The translations under genes and the position numbers were made by a program. Below, piece by piece: positions 43,404 to 53,459 of a DNA stretch of 64,000 nucleotides. The notes under the pieces are model-generated. The model was not told where the DNA came from and made no database searches. It saw only the letters and a list, made by a program, of their open reading frames with translations. Position 1 is the stretch's first letter. Every line of letters starts with the position of its first letter. Where the stretch lies: contig CANLQE010000001.1 in the NCBI GenBank assembly GCA_947493215.1, forward strand, positions 496,001-560,000. Reading direction: 5' to 3'. The DNA comes from an uncultured Sphingomonadaceae bacterium (GTDB lineage: Bacteria > Pseudomonadota > Alphaproteobacteria > Sphingomonadales > Sphingomonadaceae).

Positions 43404-44816
43404 TCAGCTGGAATAATACATGTCAAATTCAACAGGGCTTGGTGTTGTTTCCAAACGGCTGACTTCTTCCCATTTCAGTTCGGCATAAGCGTCGATCTGG
43501 TCTTTAGAGAACACATCGCCTTTGAGCAGGAATTCGTGATCGGCTTCGAGTGCTTCGAGCGCTTCACGGAGCGAACCACAAACGGTTGGTACTTCGGCCA
43601 GCTCTGCTGGTGGCAGATCATAAAGGTTTTTGTCCATCGCATCGCCGGGGTGGATTTTATTCTCAATGCCGTCGAGGCCAGCCATCAACAGGGCAGAAGC
43701 CGACAGATATGGGTTGGCAAGTGCATCCGGGAAACGGAATTCCACGCGCTTGGCTTTGTCGCCTGCGCCATATGGAATGCGGCAAGAGGCAGACCGGTTG
43801 CGGCTGGAATAAGCGAGCAACACAGGGGCTTCAAAGCCAGGAACCAAACGCTTGTAGCTATTGGTCGTGGCGTTGGTGAACGCATTACACGCTTTGGCAT
43901 GTTTGATGACACCGCCGATATAATGCAGGCACATTTCCGACAGACCGGCATATTCATTGCCGGCGAAAAGCGGTTTACCGTCTTTCCAGATAGACATATG
44001 GGTGTGCATGCCAGAGCCGTTATCGTCCTTGATTGGCTTAGGCATGAAGGTTGCGGTTTTGCCATAAGCGTGGGCAACCTGCTGCACGACATATTTATAG
44101 ACCTGCGTACGGTCAGCGGTTTCGGTTAGCGTACCAAAGGTAATGCCCAGCTCATGTTGCGCCGCGGCCACTTCGTGATGATGCTTGTCCATCGGCAAGC
44201 CCATTTCCATCATCGTCGCAACCATTTCGCCGCGAATGTCCACAGCGCTATCCACTGGCGCTACAGGGAAATAGCCGCCTTTGGCACGGGGACGATGGCC
44301 CATATTGCCAATATCATAATCGCGGCCAGTGTTGGTTGGCAGCTCGATATCGTCGATTTTAAAGCCGCTACGGTCATAGCCATCTTCAAATTTCACATCG
44401 TCAAACATGAAAAATTCAGGTTCCGGACCGACATAGACAGTGTCACCAATGCCGGTGGATTTCAAATAGGCCTCCGCCCGGACGGCGGTGGAGCGTGGGT
44501 CACGTCTGTAAAGGGAGCCATCGCCGGGCTCAACAATGTTACAGACGAGGATCATCATTGGCGTGGCTGAAAATGGATCCATGTAAACCGCATCCAGATC
44601 AGGACGCAGGATCATGTCGGATTCGTTAATCGCTTTCCATCCTTCGATGGACGAACCATCAAACATAAAGCCTTCTTCCAGCACATCTTCGTCAATGACT
44701 TCTGCGCACATGGACAGATGTTGCCATTTTCCGCGCGGATCGGTGAAGCGTACATCGACCCACTCAATCTCATGTTCCTTGATCATTTTCATGATATTTG
44801 CAGGTGTATTGCCCAT
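43404..44816 (-). CDS. glnA: Glutamine synthetase, type I
   Basis: A 470-residue GSI-beta glutamine synthetase (glutamate + ammonium + ATP), a dodecamer. It has the FDGSSIEGW segment, [18 protein letters not shown] (ATP/metal site), [30 protein letters not shown] and [24 protein letters not shown]. The NLYDLPP segment holds the Tyr adenylylated by GlnE in proteobacteria. It follows glnB by 44 nt on the same strand, the usual alphaproteobacterial glnBA operon. A strong terminator closes the unit. Confidence 0.98.
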   Translation of the reverse strand: MGNTPANIMKMIKEHEIEWVDVRFTDPRGKWQHLSMCAEVIDEDVLEEGFMFDGSSIEGWKAINESDMILRPDLDAVYMDPFSATPMMILVCNIVEPGDGSLYRRDPRSTAVRAEAYLKSTGIGDTVYVGPEPEFFMFDDVKFEDGYDRSGFKIDDIELPTNTGRDYDIGNMGHRPRAKGGYFPVAPVDSAVDIRGEMVATMMEMGLPMDKHHHEVAAAQHELGITFGTLTETADRTQVYKYVVQQVAHAYGKTATFMPKPIKDDNGSGMHTHMSIWKDGKPLFAGNEYAGLSEMCLHYIGGVIKHAKACNAFTNATTNSYKRLVPGFEAPVLLAYSSRNRSASCRIPYGAGDKAKRVEFRFPDALANPYLSASALLMAGLDGIENKIHPGDAMDKNLYDLPPAELAEVPTVCGSLREALEALEADHEFLLKGDVFSKDQIDAYAELKWEEVSRLETTPSPVEFDMYYSS

Positions 44817-44860
44817 TATTGTGTCCCTTGGTTTGTTTTCTGGTTTGAATGTGGTGAAAA

Positions 44861-45238
<378 letters not shown>

Positions 45239-45277
45239 TTATGCAGCACCAAAATCGGGCGCACTTGCCCGTTACAA

Positions 45278-45293
45278 TTCAATTACCGTGCCA
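45278..45293 (-). promoter_or_regulatory. Near-consensus sigma-54 promoter of glnB-glnA
   Basis: On the minus strand CTGGCACGGTAATTGAA fits the sigma-54 pattern TGGCAC-N5-TTGC, with one change (A for C in the -12 element). It lies about 80 bp upstream of the glnB start and points into the operon. NtrC control of glnBA is known in relatives. rpoN is present in this window. Confidence 0.7.
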
Positions 45294-45387
45294 GATTGAA
45301 ATCGGGAAAAGAATCGCCAGTAATCTGCTAAAGCCAAAAGAGGACAGTTTCAATGCCGCCCAAAAAACAGGCATTTATGGAGGGTGG

Positions 45388-45404
45388 TGCCTAATCTTTA
45401 GGCA
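45388..45404. repeat. Perfect 7-bp dyad upstream of glnB
   Basis: TGCCTAA-TCT-TTAGGCA is an exact inverted repeat about 100 bp upstream of the sigma-54-like promoter and 16 bp after the dehydrogenase stop. It lacks a T tract on either side, so it is a poor terminator. It could be an enhancer site for an activator, but it does not match the NtrC consensus well. Confidence 0.4.
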
Positions 45405-45419
45405 GTGCGGTTGTATCTC

Positions 45420-47579
45420 CTAGCGCGCTATCGGGGCGGTGTCCTCTGCGACATTGGCCTTCGTCCAGTTGGACCGGTCAATAACATAATGGCGCATCGC
45501 TTCGACTTGGTCAGCTTCTAGCTGTGAAGCAAAGCTGACCATGCCATGTTGTTTCAAAGCGCCGCCCGTGATGATCGAAGCCCAAGCTTCCTCACTAGGC
45601 AAGGTACCGGATATCCGAAGATCAGGGGTAAAGCCGTTGCCCACTGCACTGTCACCATGACAGACGAGACAGTTGCGGCCGTAAAGTGCCTTACCTTCGG
45701 CAACCTGTTCCGGTGTTCCAGTTGGCTCTGGCGGATTCCAAACGACTTCGCTCTTCTTTGGTAGGGCCGGAAGCTTTGTTTCCCCGCCCAGTTTCATGAC
45801 AACTAGCCGCGGAATGTTCGGGATTTGCCGTGATGCGCCGCCAGCGACACCAGCGACCAGTGGAAACGCGCCGCCTTTGCTGGTCAGGAACGCAATATAT
45901 TGTTCGCCATCTATCATATATGTCGATGGCGCGGCGACGATACCGGACTGCATATCCATGCTCAGCAGTTCTTCGCCGCTATCGGCGGCATAGGCTTTGA
46001 ACAAACCTACACTAGTGCCTTGAAATACAAGATTGCCAGCGGTTGTCATAGTGCCGCCATTCCAGGCAGCGGGATGATCGACCGACCAAGCAGTCTTACC
46101 CGTTTTGGGATCAAACGCGACCAGTTTACCCGTCGTCGCAGCGATCGCGGCTTTGTAAATGGCTGGATCGTCAGGCAGCTGACCAATTGCCCATGCAATC
46201 CCGACATTGAAGCCAAGGCGCTCACGCTTCTTGTCAATCTCTGACGTTGGTACATCATAGCCTTGCGGGATTTGCTGTGCGGGTATGTAAACCAGACCGG
46301 TGTCGGGATTATAGCTCATTGGATGCCAGTTATGCGCGCCTAGAGCGCCAGGGATCGAAACAAACGGCTTACCGGTCTTGTAGAAACGCGCATCCGGATT
46401 TTCGATGGGCCGGCCAGTTTCGAGATTATAGCCTTCTGCCCAATTGATATTCTCGACAAACGGTTCTGCACTCATCAGGCGGCCATTGGTCCGGTCGATA
46501 ACGAAGAAAAAGCCATTTTTAGGCGCGTGGAAAAGCACTTTGCGCTTTTCGGTCAAGGCAGAGGTTTCGCCCTCTTCGGTGCTAACTGGCCAGTCGATTT
46601 CTGAAATGATGATATGCTGGGTGGCAGTATAATCCCAAGTTTCTGCCGGTGTTTCCTGATAATGCCAGAGATATTTACCGGTATCGGGGTTCACTGCAAC
46701 GATGGAGGAAAGGAACAAATTGTCGCCTTCACCGCCGGAACGCAGCCCGTGGTTCCAAGGATTGCCGTTACCGACGCCAAAATAGAGCTGGTCCAGTTCT
46801 TCATCATAGACGATGCTATCCCAAACTGTTCCGCCGCCGCCGGATTCTCTCCAATTGCCATCGCCCCAGGTCTTGTTAGCCGCCTTGGCGAAAATCTCGT
46901 CGCTCGCTGCGCCGTCCTTTTTGCCCTCGGGATTGGGTACTGTGTAGAAACGCCATTTCTGCGATCCGTCAGAAACATCATAAGCGGTCAGATATCCGCG
47001 GACGCCAAACTCAGCGCCGCCATTGCCAATGATGACCATATTTTTGACGACGCGCGGTGCGCCGGTAATCGTGTAGGGTTTGCTGTTGTCGGTGGTCTGG
47101 GTTTCCCACAGCCGCGCTCCGGTATTGGCGTCCAGTGCAATCAGCCGACCGTCAATCGTTCCGAAGAACAATTTGCCACGCGAAATTGCGATACCGCGAT
47201 TGACCACGTCACAGCAGGCATCCACCGCCTTGTCACCGGGAACTTCAGGGTCATAAGACCATAGCTCCTCTCCGGTCTTTGCATCATAGGCAAAAACCTT
47301 GGACCATGCCGTCGAGATATACAGCTTGCCACCGACAACAACCGGAGTGGCTTCTTGACCGCGCGCGTCGGGTAAATCTTTGAACCAGGCGATGCCCAGT
47401 TCGCCGACATTGCTTTCATCAATCTGGTCAAGAGGACTGTGCCGTTGTTCTTTCGCATTGAAGCCAATATTGCTCCACTCTACATCATCCGATGCGGCTT
47501 TTGTGCTGCTGCTATCATCAGCCTGATTCTGGCAAGCCGCCAGCAAACATGTGGCAAAAAACAATCCCAAGCGACGCAT
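45420..47579 (-). CDS. PQQ-dependent quinohaemoprotein alcohol dehydrogenase, lipoprotein
   Basis: A 719-residue exported quinohaemoprotein. A lipobox (LLAAC) indicates a lipid-anchored periplasmic enzyme. The eight-bladed propeller covers about residues 30-600 with the vicinal disulfide DACCDVVNRG next to PQQ, repeated W-motif blades (AYDAKTGEELW, ALDANTGARLWE) and ETWDYTATQH. A C-terminal cytochrome c domain carries CLVCH and a later Met. It should oxidise alcohols and pass electrons to the respiratory chain. The ATG at 47579 has a GGGGAG site. PQQ synthesis genes are not in the window. Confidence 0.93.
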   Translation of the reverse strand: MRRLGLFFATCLLAACQNQADDSSSTKAASDDVEWSNIGFNAKEQRHSPLDQIDESNVGELGIAWFKDLPDARGQEATPVVVGGKLYISTAWSKVFAYDAKTGEELWSYDPEVPGDKAVDACCDVVNRGIAISRGKLFFGTIDGRLIALDANTGARLWETQTTDNSKPYTITGAPRVVKNMVIIGNGGAEFGVRGYLTAYDVSDGSQKWRFYTVPNPEGKKDGAASDEIFAKAANKTWGDGNWRESGGGGTVWDSIVYDEELDQLYFGVGNGNPWNHGLRSGGEGDNLFLSSIVAVNPDTGKYLWHYQETPAETWDYTATQHIIISEIDWPVSTEEGETSALTEKRKVLFHAPKNGFFFVIDRTNGRLMSAEPFVENINWAEGYNLETGRPIENPDARFYKTGKPFVSIPGALGAHNWHPMSYNPDTGLVYIPAQQIPQGYDVPTSEIDKKRERLGFNVGIAWAIGQLPDDPAIYKAAIAATTGKLVAFDPKTGKTAWSVDHPAAWNGGTMTTAGNLVFQGTSVGLFKAYAADSGEELLSMDMQSGIVAAPSTYMIDGEQYIAFLTSKGGAFPLVAGVAGGASRQIPNIPRLVVMKLGGETKLPALPKKSEVVWNPPEPTGTPEQVAEGKALYGRNCLVCHGDSAVGNGFTPDLRISGTLPSEEAWASIITGGALKQHGMVSFASQLEADQVEAMRHYVIDRSNWTKANVAEDTAPIAR

Positions 47580-47673
47580 CGTCAATTCTCCCCAACCGGC
47601 AAAACCTGCATGGGTTTCACCTATGTTAACTGACTAGCTAAATTTAGGGTACCCGGTCAAGGCTGCTGCGTGT

Positions 47674-48501
47674 TTATGTATAAGGCGGGCAGTCCAAGCC
47701 AGTAGGGCTTTTGGTAAAAATCTCACAACCGGTTTCGGTAATACCGATGCTATGTTCAAACTGGGCCGAAAGTGAACGGTCGCGCGTTACGGCTGTCCAG
47801 CCATCTTCGAGCATTTTGACCGCATATTTGCCAATGTTAATCATCGGTTCGATGGTGAAAAACATGCCGGGGCGCAATTCCGGGCCGGTGCCGGGGCGTC
47901 CGGCGTGGACAACCTCTGGCGCGTCATGGAACATTTGTCCCAGACCATGACCACAAAAGTCACGAACTACGCTATAGCGATTTCCTTCGGCATGGTTCTG
48001 GATCGCGTGCGCGACATCGCCCATCTGGTTGCCCGGTTTGGCTTGTTCGATGCCGAGCATCAGGCATTCATAGGTATTTTGAACCAGTCTTGCCGCCTTG
48101 ACCGGCGCCTTGCCGACAAGGAACATGCGGCTGGTATCGCCGTGCCAGCCATCAACGATCACGGTCACGTCAATATTGACGATATCGCCTTCTTTGAGTT
48201 TCTTTTGGCCCGGTATCCCATGGCAAACGACATGGTTGATTGAGGTGCAGCAGCTATGGGTGAACCCGCGATAGCCAAGTGTCGCCGGGACAGCGCCTTC
48301 GCGAAAGGCATGTACGCGAACCATATCATCCAGAAAAGCTGTCGTGACACCGGGCGCTACATGCGGCACCAAAGAATCGAGGATTTCAGCGGCCAGTCGT
48401 CCGGCCTTGCGCATACCCTCAAAGCCTTCTGGGCCATGGAGTTTAATCGCACCGGTCCGGCTTTGCGGAGTGGCTTCTTCTACGGTCAGATAATCGGTCA
48501 T
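47674..48501 (-). CDS. map: Type I methionine aminopeptidase
   Basis: A 275-residue enzyme removing N-terminal Met from new proteins. Metal ligands fall in NIDVTVIVDGWHGDTSRMF (two Asp), GHGLGQMFHDAPEVVHAG (His), FFTIEPMINIG (Glu) and SAQFEHSIGIT (Glu). The region TLGYRGFTHSCCTSINHVVCHGIP binds substrate. The ATG at 48501 starts a family-like N-terminus; the track adds 28 residues reaching towards the upstream gene. Confidence 0.96.
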   Translation of the reverse strand: MTDYLTVEEATPQSRTGAIKLHGPEGFEGMRKAGRLAAEILDSLVPHVAPGVTTAFLDDMVRVHAFREGAVPATLGYRGFTHSCCTSINHVVCHGIPGQKKLKEGDIVNIDVTVIVDGWHGDTSRMFLVGKAPVKAARLVQNTYECLMLGIEQAKPGNQMGDVAHAIQNHAEGNRYSVVRDFCGHGLGQMFHDAPEVVHAGRPGTGPELRPGMFFTIEPMINIGKYAVKMLEDGWTAVTRDRSLSAQFEHSIGITETGCEIFTKSPTGLDCPPYT

Positions 48502-48556
48502 GTGCTTTATATATGGACTATTGCCGAGCTTGACCATCGGAAATTTGGTGAGAGAA

Positions 48557-49210
48557 TCAATGGCGGCCTCTGTTTTGCGGAACAAAACTGCGTGGCAGGC
48601 TGTTACCTCCCTTACCGAAATTACTCTCTTTTTGCGGCGTGTCGGTCATGTGCCGATAGATATAATCAATAGCAATTTCGATTTCATAAAGCGCGCCCAT
48701 TATCAATAAACCACCACGCGGTCCGGCTGGTGCTTTGACATAAAGGCCAGTGAACGTGCGTTCGGCACCGGGCGCGGTATGATCAACATAGCCGGTATCG
48801 AAACGCTCGGCGTTGCGATAATCAAACACGCCTTTTTTCTGATAGAGCCAGCGGTCTTTCTTACTGGCGACGAGCTGACCATATTCGATGGTCTGGCTGG
48901 CGCTATCCGCAGTCAGTCGCCTTATACCGTTCTTCCGGCTGATCATCAGCCACAATAGGCCTAGACCGACCAGCGCAAAAAGCCCGGCGACCGGGAAGCG
49001 CAGCGGTTCGTTGGCCGCGTCCATTTCCCAACTCGCCACAAACAGGCCGAAAACCATAAAGGACATCGCAAAACCCATACCGGCTATTAGCGATACCATG
49101 CTCGAGGGTGCATCCGTCTCTTCGATAATTAGGCGCGAGCCATCCTGAGACATGGACAGGCTTGCTGCATCATCGTGCAACGCTGCCTCAAAACCAAATT
49201 GAACGGTCAT
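48557..49210 (-). CDS. Hypothetical two-helix membrane protein
   Basis: A 217-residue protein with a soluble N-terminal part, two adjacent hydrophobic helices (about residues 35-62 and 70-95), and a beta-rich soluble C-terminal part (IEYGQLVASKKDRWLYQKKGVFDYRNAERFDTGYVDH). The tail is basic and disordered. It does not match a family I recognise, though the layout resembles PH-domain-like membrane proteins. The ATG at 49210 follows AGGAGA. It lies 55 nt upstream of map. Confidence 0.72.
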   Translation of the reverse strand: MTVQFGFEAALHDDAASLSMSQDGSRLIIEETDAPSSMVSLIAGMGFAMSFMVFGLFVASWEMDAANEPLRFPVAGLFALVGLGLLWLMISRKNGIRRLTADSASQTIEYGQLVASKKDRWLYQKKGVFDYRNAERFDTGYVDHTAPGAERTFTGLYVKAPAGPRGGLLIMGALYEIEIAIDYIYRHMTDTPQKESNFGKGGNSLPRSFVPQNRGRH

Positions 49211-49323
49211 AATATTCTCCTGTTGGAGAGGATGTAATACGCCCCATTTCAATTTAGATGCCGGACCTTACCAAATTGCAAATGCCCGTTGATGATTTGC
49301 CGAACTGCTCTATATCCCATTTC

Positions 49324-50082
49324 ATGAACAAGCCTCGTATTTACACTGCCGCCTTGATCGTCATTGGTGACGAAATCCTCTCTGGTCGTACCCAGGATAA
49401 GAATATCGCGCAGGTTGCCAAATGGCTGAATGTGCAGGGCATCCGGCTGGGCGAAGTGCGGGTGATTGCCGATGATATGGACGCCATTGCCGAAGCGGTG
49501 AACATATTGCGCGCGCGCAATGACTATCTCTTCACCACTGGCGGTATTGGGCCGACCCATGATGATATCACGGTCGATGCGATTTCCAAGGCGCTGGGCG
49601 TCGATGTCGTTATTCACCCGACCGCGCGTGCAATATTAGAGAAATATTACGCCGACAAAGGCGGGATTAACGAAGGCCGTCTGCGCATGGCACGGGTGCC
49701 CAATGGCGCGGAGCTGATCGAAAACCGCATGTCCGGCGCACCGGGGATCAAGATAGACAATTTGTTCCTGATGGCCGGAGTCCCGCATATTACGGCCGGC
49801 ATGCTTGATGCGTTGACCGGGACATTAGAAGGTGGCGCGCCGCTCTTGTCCGCAACGCTTGGGGCATGGGCACCGGAAAGCGAGATTGCCGATGTTCTTA
49901 GCGCGGCTGAAAACGCACATGAAGGCTGTCAAATTGGCAGTTATCCGTTTTTCCGAAATGGCACAGTGGGTGCGAATTTTGTGGTGCGGTCAACTGACGC
50001 GGATGATTTAGCGACCTGTTCGGCAGCGTTGAAGTCGGGTTTGGAAGCCGCAGGCTATGAAGTCACAGAGGGCGGTATTTAG
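49324..50082 (+). CDS. CinA-like molybdopterin-binding-fold protein (MoaB/MogA domain)
   Basis: A 252-residue protein matching the N-terminal COG1058 domain of CinA: TAALIVIGDEILSGRTQDKNIAQVAKWLN, then LFTTGGIGPTHDDITVDAISKALG and GAPGIKIDNLFLMAGVP. The C-terminal amidase domain of full-length CinA is absent. Roles proposed for the family include ADP-ribose or NMN pyrophosphatase and competence-related functions. The ATG at 49324 (MNKPRIYTAAL) is preferred over the track start. It is divergent from the membrane protein gene. Confidence 0.88.
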   Translation: MNKPRIYTAALIVIGDEILSGRTQDKNIAQVAKWLNVQGIRLGEVRVIADDMDAIAEAVNILRARNDYLFTTGGIGPTHDDITVDAISKALGVDVVIHPTARAILEKYYADKGGINEGRLRMARVPNGAELIENRMSGAPGIKIDNLFLMAGVPHITAGMLDALTGTLEGGAPLLSATLGAWAPESEIADVLSAAENAHEGCQIGSYPFFRNGTVGANFVVRSTDADDLATCSAALKSGLEAAGYEVTEGGI

Positions 50083-50085
50083 GAT

Positions 50086-50736
50086 CTATTCCCGCACCGC
50101 TCGTAACGCCGCTCCTGCAGCAAAAGGCGTAATCGCGACCAGCAACAAAGACACAGCGCTGAGGAATAATAGCGCGCTACTGGTTTGATCTGCCAAGCTA
50201 CCCGCACCAAAAATCAACAACGGGATAGCCAGCGGCACCAACAGCAATCCGCCCAAAGCGCCTGCGCCTTTCAGGCCGGCGGTCAAGGCGGCGATCATCA
50301 CAGCTAGTCCGGCGAGCGCTGGTGTTGCGATGGCCAAGCTGGCGAGCAAGGTGACCAGCGGCGGCCCCTCCAAACCCATCAACCCGCTGGCAAGCAAGGC
50401 TGCGAATAGTAGCGGCGGACCAAAGGCCAGCCAGTGCGAGATCAATCGCGCAAACGTGATCAATTCGTCGGTAATACCGCGTACGATCAATTGATCATAT
50501 AGTCCATTGTCGAGATCTGGCTGTACCAGCCGGTCAAGGGGAAGCAGCGTTGCCAGCAAGGCTGCGATCCACAATATCCCGCCGCCTGTCTGGAGCAGCA
50601 AATCACGATCTGGCCCGACAGCAAAGGGGAATAGTGTGGCGGCCGAGAGGTAGAAGATCACCGGCAGCCAAGTCCCGCCACTGGCATAGCTTTGCCGGAC
50701 ATCGCGCCAGATCAGGGTCTTGAGCGCCCCGATCAT
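50086..50736 (-). CDS. ccmB: Haem exporter membrane protein CcmB
   Basis: A 216-residue six-helix protein of cytochrome c maturation system I. The N-terminus LKTLIWRDVRQSYASGGTWLPVIFYL and the LDRLVQPDLDNGLYDQLIVRG loop are characteristic. With CcmA and CcmC it handles haem on the periplasmic side. Its ATG overlaps the ccmA stop by four bases. The rest of the ccm genes are not in the window. It supports the presence of c-type cytochromes, such as the quinohaemoprotein above. Confidence 0.94.
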   Translation of the reverse strand: MIGALKTLIWRDVRQSYASGGTWLPVIFYLSAATLFPFAVGPDRDLLLQTGGGILWIAALLATLLPLDRLVQPDLDNGLYDQLIVRGITDELITFARLISHWLAFGPPLLFAALLASGLMGLEGPPLVTLLASLAIATPALAGLAVMIAALTAGLKGAGALGGLLLVPLAIPLLIFGAGSLADQTSSALLFLSAVSLLLVAITPFAAGAALRAVRE

Positions 50737-51371
50737 AGCGACGCCTCTACCGGTTCCAGCGCGTCCAATTCCAGTTTCAGATCAAATGCAATCGGAAGCG
50801 CGATATGGCTGGCGGCCAAAATCATGCCTCCATCATCGAGATGCGCTTGCAGAGTCTTACCCAGCAGCTCGACCGATGCGGCGTCCAGGCCATTGGCGGG
50901 TTCATCCAGCAACCATAAATTGGCGGATGACAGGAAGGTGCGGGCTAAGCGCGCGCGTTGCCTCTGACCGGTTGAAAAATAGCGGATTGGGACTTCGGCC
51001 AGATGGCCCAGGCCAACGGCATCCATCGCGATCATGCAATCGGTGTCAGTCTTGCCATCAAGCTTGGCCCAAAACCGAAGTGCAATAGCAAGTGGCAGGT
51101 TTTCATCGAGAGCCATCCGGTCATCACATAAGGCGATCGACAAGGGCGTGTCGACCGACCCTGAAAACGGCTGCAGCAGTCCGGCGATCAATCGCAGCAG
51201 GCTAGATTTTCCAACCCCGTTGGGACCGGTGACCAGCCCCGCCTGTCCCGGCGACAGGGCAAAATTCAAGTCACGAAACAGCATTTTGTCACCGCGCACA
51301 CAGGACAGCGCTTTGGCGCGCAGACTATCGCTCCCTTCTTCTCCTATTTTGGTTGACGCCCCTTCGCTCAT
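50733..51371 (-). CDS. ccmA: Haem exporter ATPase CcmA
   Basis: A 212-residue ABC ATPase. Walker A is [18 protein letters not shown], the signature is [14 protein letters not shown], and Walker B is [16 protein letters not shown], followed by SHIAL. Together with ccmB downstream it forms the ATPase part of cytochrome c maturation. Its start is 54 bp from the divergent phhB. Confidence 0.93.
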   Translation of the reverse strand: MSEGASTKIGEEGSDSLRAKALSCVRGDKMLFRDLNFALSPGQAGLVTGPNGVGKSSLLRLIAGLLQPFSGSVDTPLSIALCDDRMALDENLPLAIALRFWAKLDGKTDTDCMIAMDAVGLGHLAEVPIRYFSTGQRQRARLARTFLSSANLWLLDEPANGLDAASVELLGKTLQAHLDDGGMILAASHIALPIAFDLKLELDALEPVEASL

Positions 51372-51425
51372 GAGGAAGACTTAAGCCATGAAACGGCTGT
51401 AAAGCCAAGCGAGGAGTATCGAAAT

Positions 51426-51722
51426 ATGGTTGCAGCACTAAATAATGCCCAGCGGGAAGCCGCACTGGCGGAGCTATCGGACTGGACATATGACAGCGAG
51501 CGGGATGCGATTGACCGCAAGTTTAAATTTTCTGATTTCACCGAAGCCTTTGCCTTCATGACCCGTGTAGCACTGCATGCCGAAAAAGCTGACCATCATC
51601 CCGAATGGTTTAACGTCTACAATAATGTCGAGATCACGCTGACGACCCATGATGCGGGTGAAAATGGCGGATTATCGGAACGGGATGTGGATTTGGCGAG
51701 GAAAATTGAGAGCTTTCTCTAA
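51426..51722 (+). CDS. phhB: Pterin-4a-carbinolamine dehydratase
   Basis: A 98-residue dehydratase that recycles tetrahydropterin after aromatic amino-acid hydroxylation. The active-site signature [24 protein letters not shown] is intact, with catalytic histidines in the HHPEW region. The phenylalanine hydroxylase gene is not in the window. It converges on the SDR gene, overlapping it by four bases. Confidence 0.95.
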   Translation: MVAALNNAQREAALAELSDWTYDSERDAIDRKFKFSDFTEAFAFMTRVALHAEKADHHPEWFNVYNNVEITLTTHDAGENGGLSERDVDLARKIESFL

Positions 51723-52552
51723 TTTTTAGGCTCAGCTCCGGCGAGGACGTTACCGAGGTCGGCTAATTCGACTGCTTGTTTGCGAAGCCGGCCCGGCATC
51801 CAGCGAGCTGCGAAGGCCAATTGTTTTGCCATTTTATTAACGGGCCGGTGAACCTTTTTGCCATGGACCGCTTCCCATGCTTCGGGGCCGATTATCGACA
51901 CTGGGCTGACAAGTACGCCGCTTTCTTCGAGCCGTTCTTTGCCCGTTTGATTGGTTCCCTCGACAACATCTGAAATGATGTTGGTATCGACAAAGCCGGG
52001 CATCAGCGAGCGGGATTTGATGCCATATTTGTTAAATTCTAGATCATGCGATTCTGCCAGACCGCGCACCGCGAATTTTGTTGCACTATAGACACTTAGG
52101 TCGGCCACGCCGTAAATACCTGCCGCGGATGCGGTGTAGAGCACACAGCTGTGAGGCGTGTTTTTCAGCATTTCGAAACAGGCCCGCGTTCCGCTGATGC
52201 AGCCTGTAAAATTAATGGCGATCATCAGATCGATATCTTCGTCGGTCATCTCCTGAATCGGGCCGCCTTCACCAATGCCGGCATTGTTAAACAGGACGTT
52301 CATTGTGCCGCCGGTAATTTCGCCAAAATCAGCAACCGCAGACTTCCAGTTGGCGCGGTTGGTGACATCAAGCTTGTGCACGGAGCTTTGACCTTCGGGA
52401 AGCAGCGTCGCGGTTTCCGCCATCCCGGCGTCGTTGATATCAGCAATACCAATATACCAGCCTTTGCCAGCAAAATAGCGCGCAACTTCGCGGCCCAATC
52501 CCGATGCCCCGCCGGTAATGAATATAGATTTCTGTCCGCTCTGATACGCCAT
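51719..52552 (-). CDS. Short-chain dehydrogenase/reductase
   Basis: A 277-residue SDR oxidoreductase. Cofactor binding is [13 protein letters not shown] with a following IADINDAG (acidic residue favouring NAD), then NNAGIGEGG, Ser in [10 protein letters not shown] and [10 protein letters not shown] (Tyr/Lys). After about residue 210 the fold extends with a family-specific tail. The substrate is unknown. It converges on phhB. Confidence 0.9.
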   Translation of the reverse strand: MAYQSGQKSIFITGGASGLGREVARYFAGKGWYIGIADINDAGMAETATLLPEGQSSVHKLDVTNRANWKSAVADFGEITGGTMNVLFNNAGIGEGGPIQEMTDEDIDLMIAINFTGCISGTRACFEMLKNTPHSCVLYTASAAGIYGVADLSVYSATKFAVRGLAESHDLEFNKYGIKSRSLMPGFVDTNIISDVVEGTNQTGKERLEESGVLVSPVSIIGPEAWEAVHGKKVHRPVNKMAKQLAFAARWMPGRLRKQAVELADLGNVLAGAEPKN

Positions 52553-52673
52553 TTTTGATCCTCAGCCGTTTTATCGATCGTCTTATTGACATTAGTGTTC
52601 ATTCCAGCGGTTTTTCCGCATAAGGTCAAGAGCGATTGGACATATTGATTAAAGCTGGCCAATAGTATCTCTA

Positions 52674-53459
52674 ATGAATTCTGCCCCTTCCGCCTCCGGT
52701 CCAGCCATAAGCTTGCAAAGTGTAAGCCGTGATTACGGCGCGATTACAGCCGTGGATACTGTGTCGCTGGAAATCGCTGCAGGTAGTTTTGTTGCTTTGG
52801 TCGGGCTGTCCGGATCAGGAAAATCCACTTTGCTAAAAATGATCAACCGGCTCGTCGAGCCGACGGCGGGTGAGGTTTTGATTGCGGATAAAAATGTCGA
52901 GGCCACGGACCCCCACATATTACGCCGCAGAATCGGTTATGTATTTCAGAATATCGGGCTGTTTCCGCACATGACGATTGCCCGCAATATCGCCATTGGT
53001 CTGGAGTTGGCCGGCGAGAAAGATGGCCGGCAAGAGCGCGTTGCGGAATTGCTTGAATTGGTCGAATTACCGCAGGAGATGGCTAGCCGGATGCCGCATC
53101 AATTGAGCGGCGGGCAACAGCAACGGGTCGGTGTAGCGCGGGCGCTGGCAACACGGCCCGGTCTGATGCTGATGGACGAACCCTTTGGCGCGCTGGACCC
53201 GGTCACGCGTGATAGTCTCGCGGGGCAATATAAGGCGCTGCATGAAAAGCTGCGACTGACAACGATTATCGTCACCCATGATATGGCCGAAGCGCTCTAT
53301 CTTGCGGATCGCATATTGGTGATGGAAGACGGTCAGATCAAAGCGGATGCCACCCCTGCGGAGCTTTTATCCGGCGGGGTTGGTGATGAAGCCGAAGCCT
53401 TGGTCGCCATCCCGCGTGCACAGGCCGCGCATTTGATCGCACTGAGCAAAAAGACATGA
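52674..53459 (+). CDS. Compatible-solute ABC transporter ATPase (OpuCA/ProV-like)
   Basis: A 261-residue ATPase of the glycine betaine/carnitine/choline importer class. Walker A is GLSGSGKSTLLKMINRL, the Q-loop is VFQNIGLFPHMTI, the signature is LSGGQQQRVGVARAL, and Walker B is LMLMDEPFGALDP, followed by VTHDMAEAL. No CBS domains follow, unlike some OpuCA proteins. The permease/binding-protein gene overlaps its stop by four bases. Role: uptake of osmoprotectants, as expected for a saline habitat. Confidence 0.93.
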   Translation: MNSAPSASGPAISLQSVSRDYGAITAVDTVSLEIAAGSFVALVGLSGSGKSTLLKMINRLVEPTAGEVLIADKNVEATDPHILRRRIGYVFQNIGLFPHMTIARNIAIGLELAGEKDGRQERVAELLELVELPQEMASRMPHQLSGGQQQRVGVARALATRPGLMLMDEPFGALDPVTRDSLAGQYKALHEKLRLTTIIVTHDMAEALYLADRILVMEDGQIKADATPAELLSGGVGDEAEALVAIPRAQAAHLIALSKKT

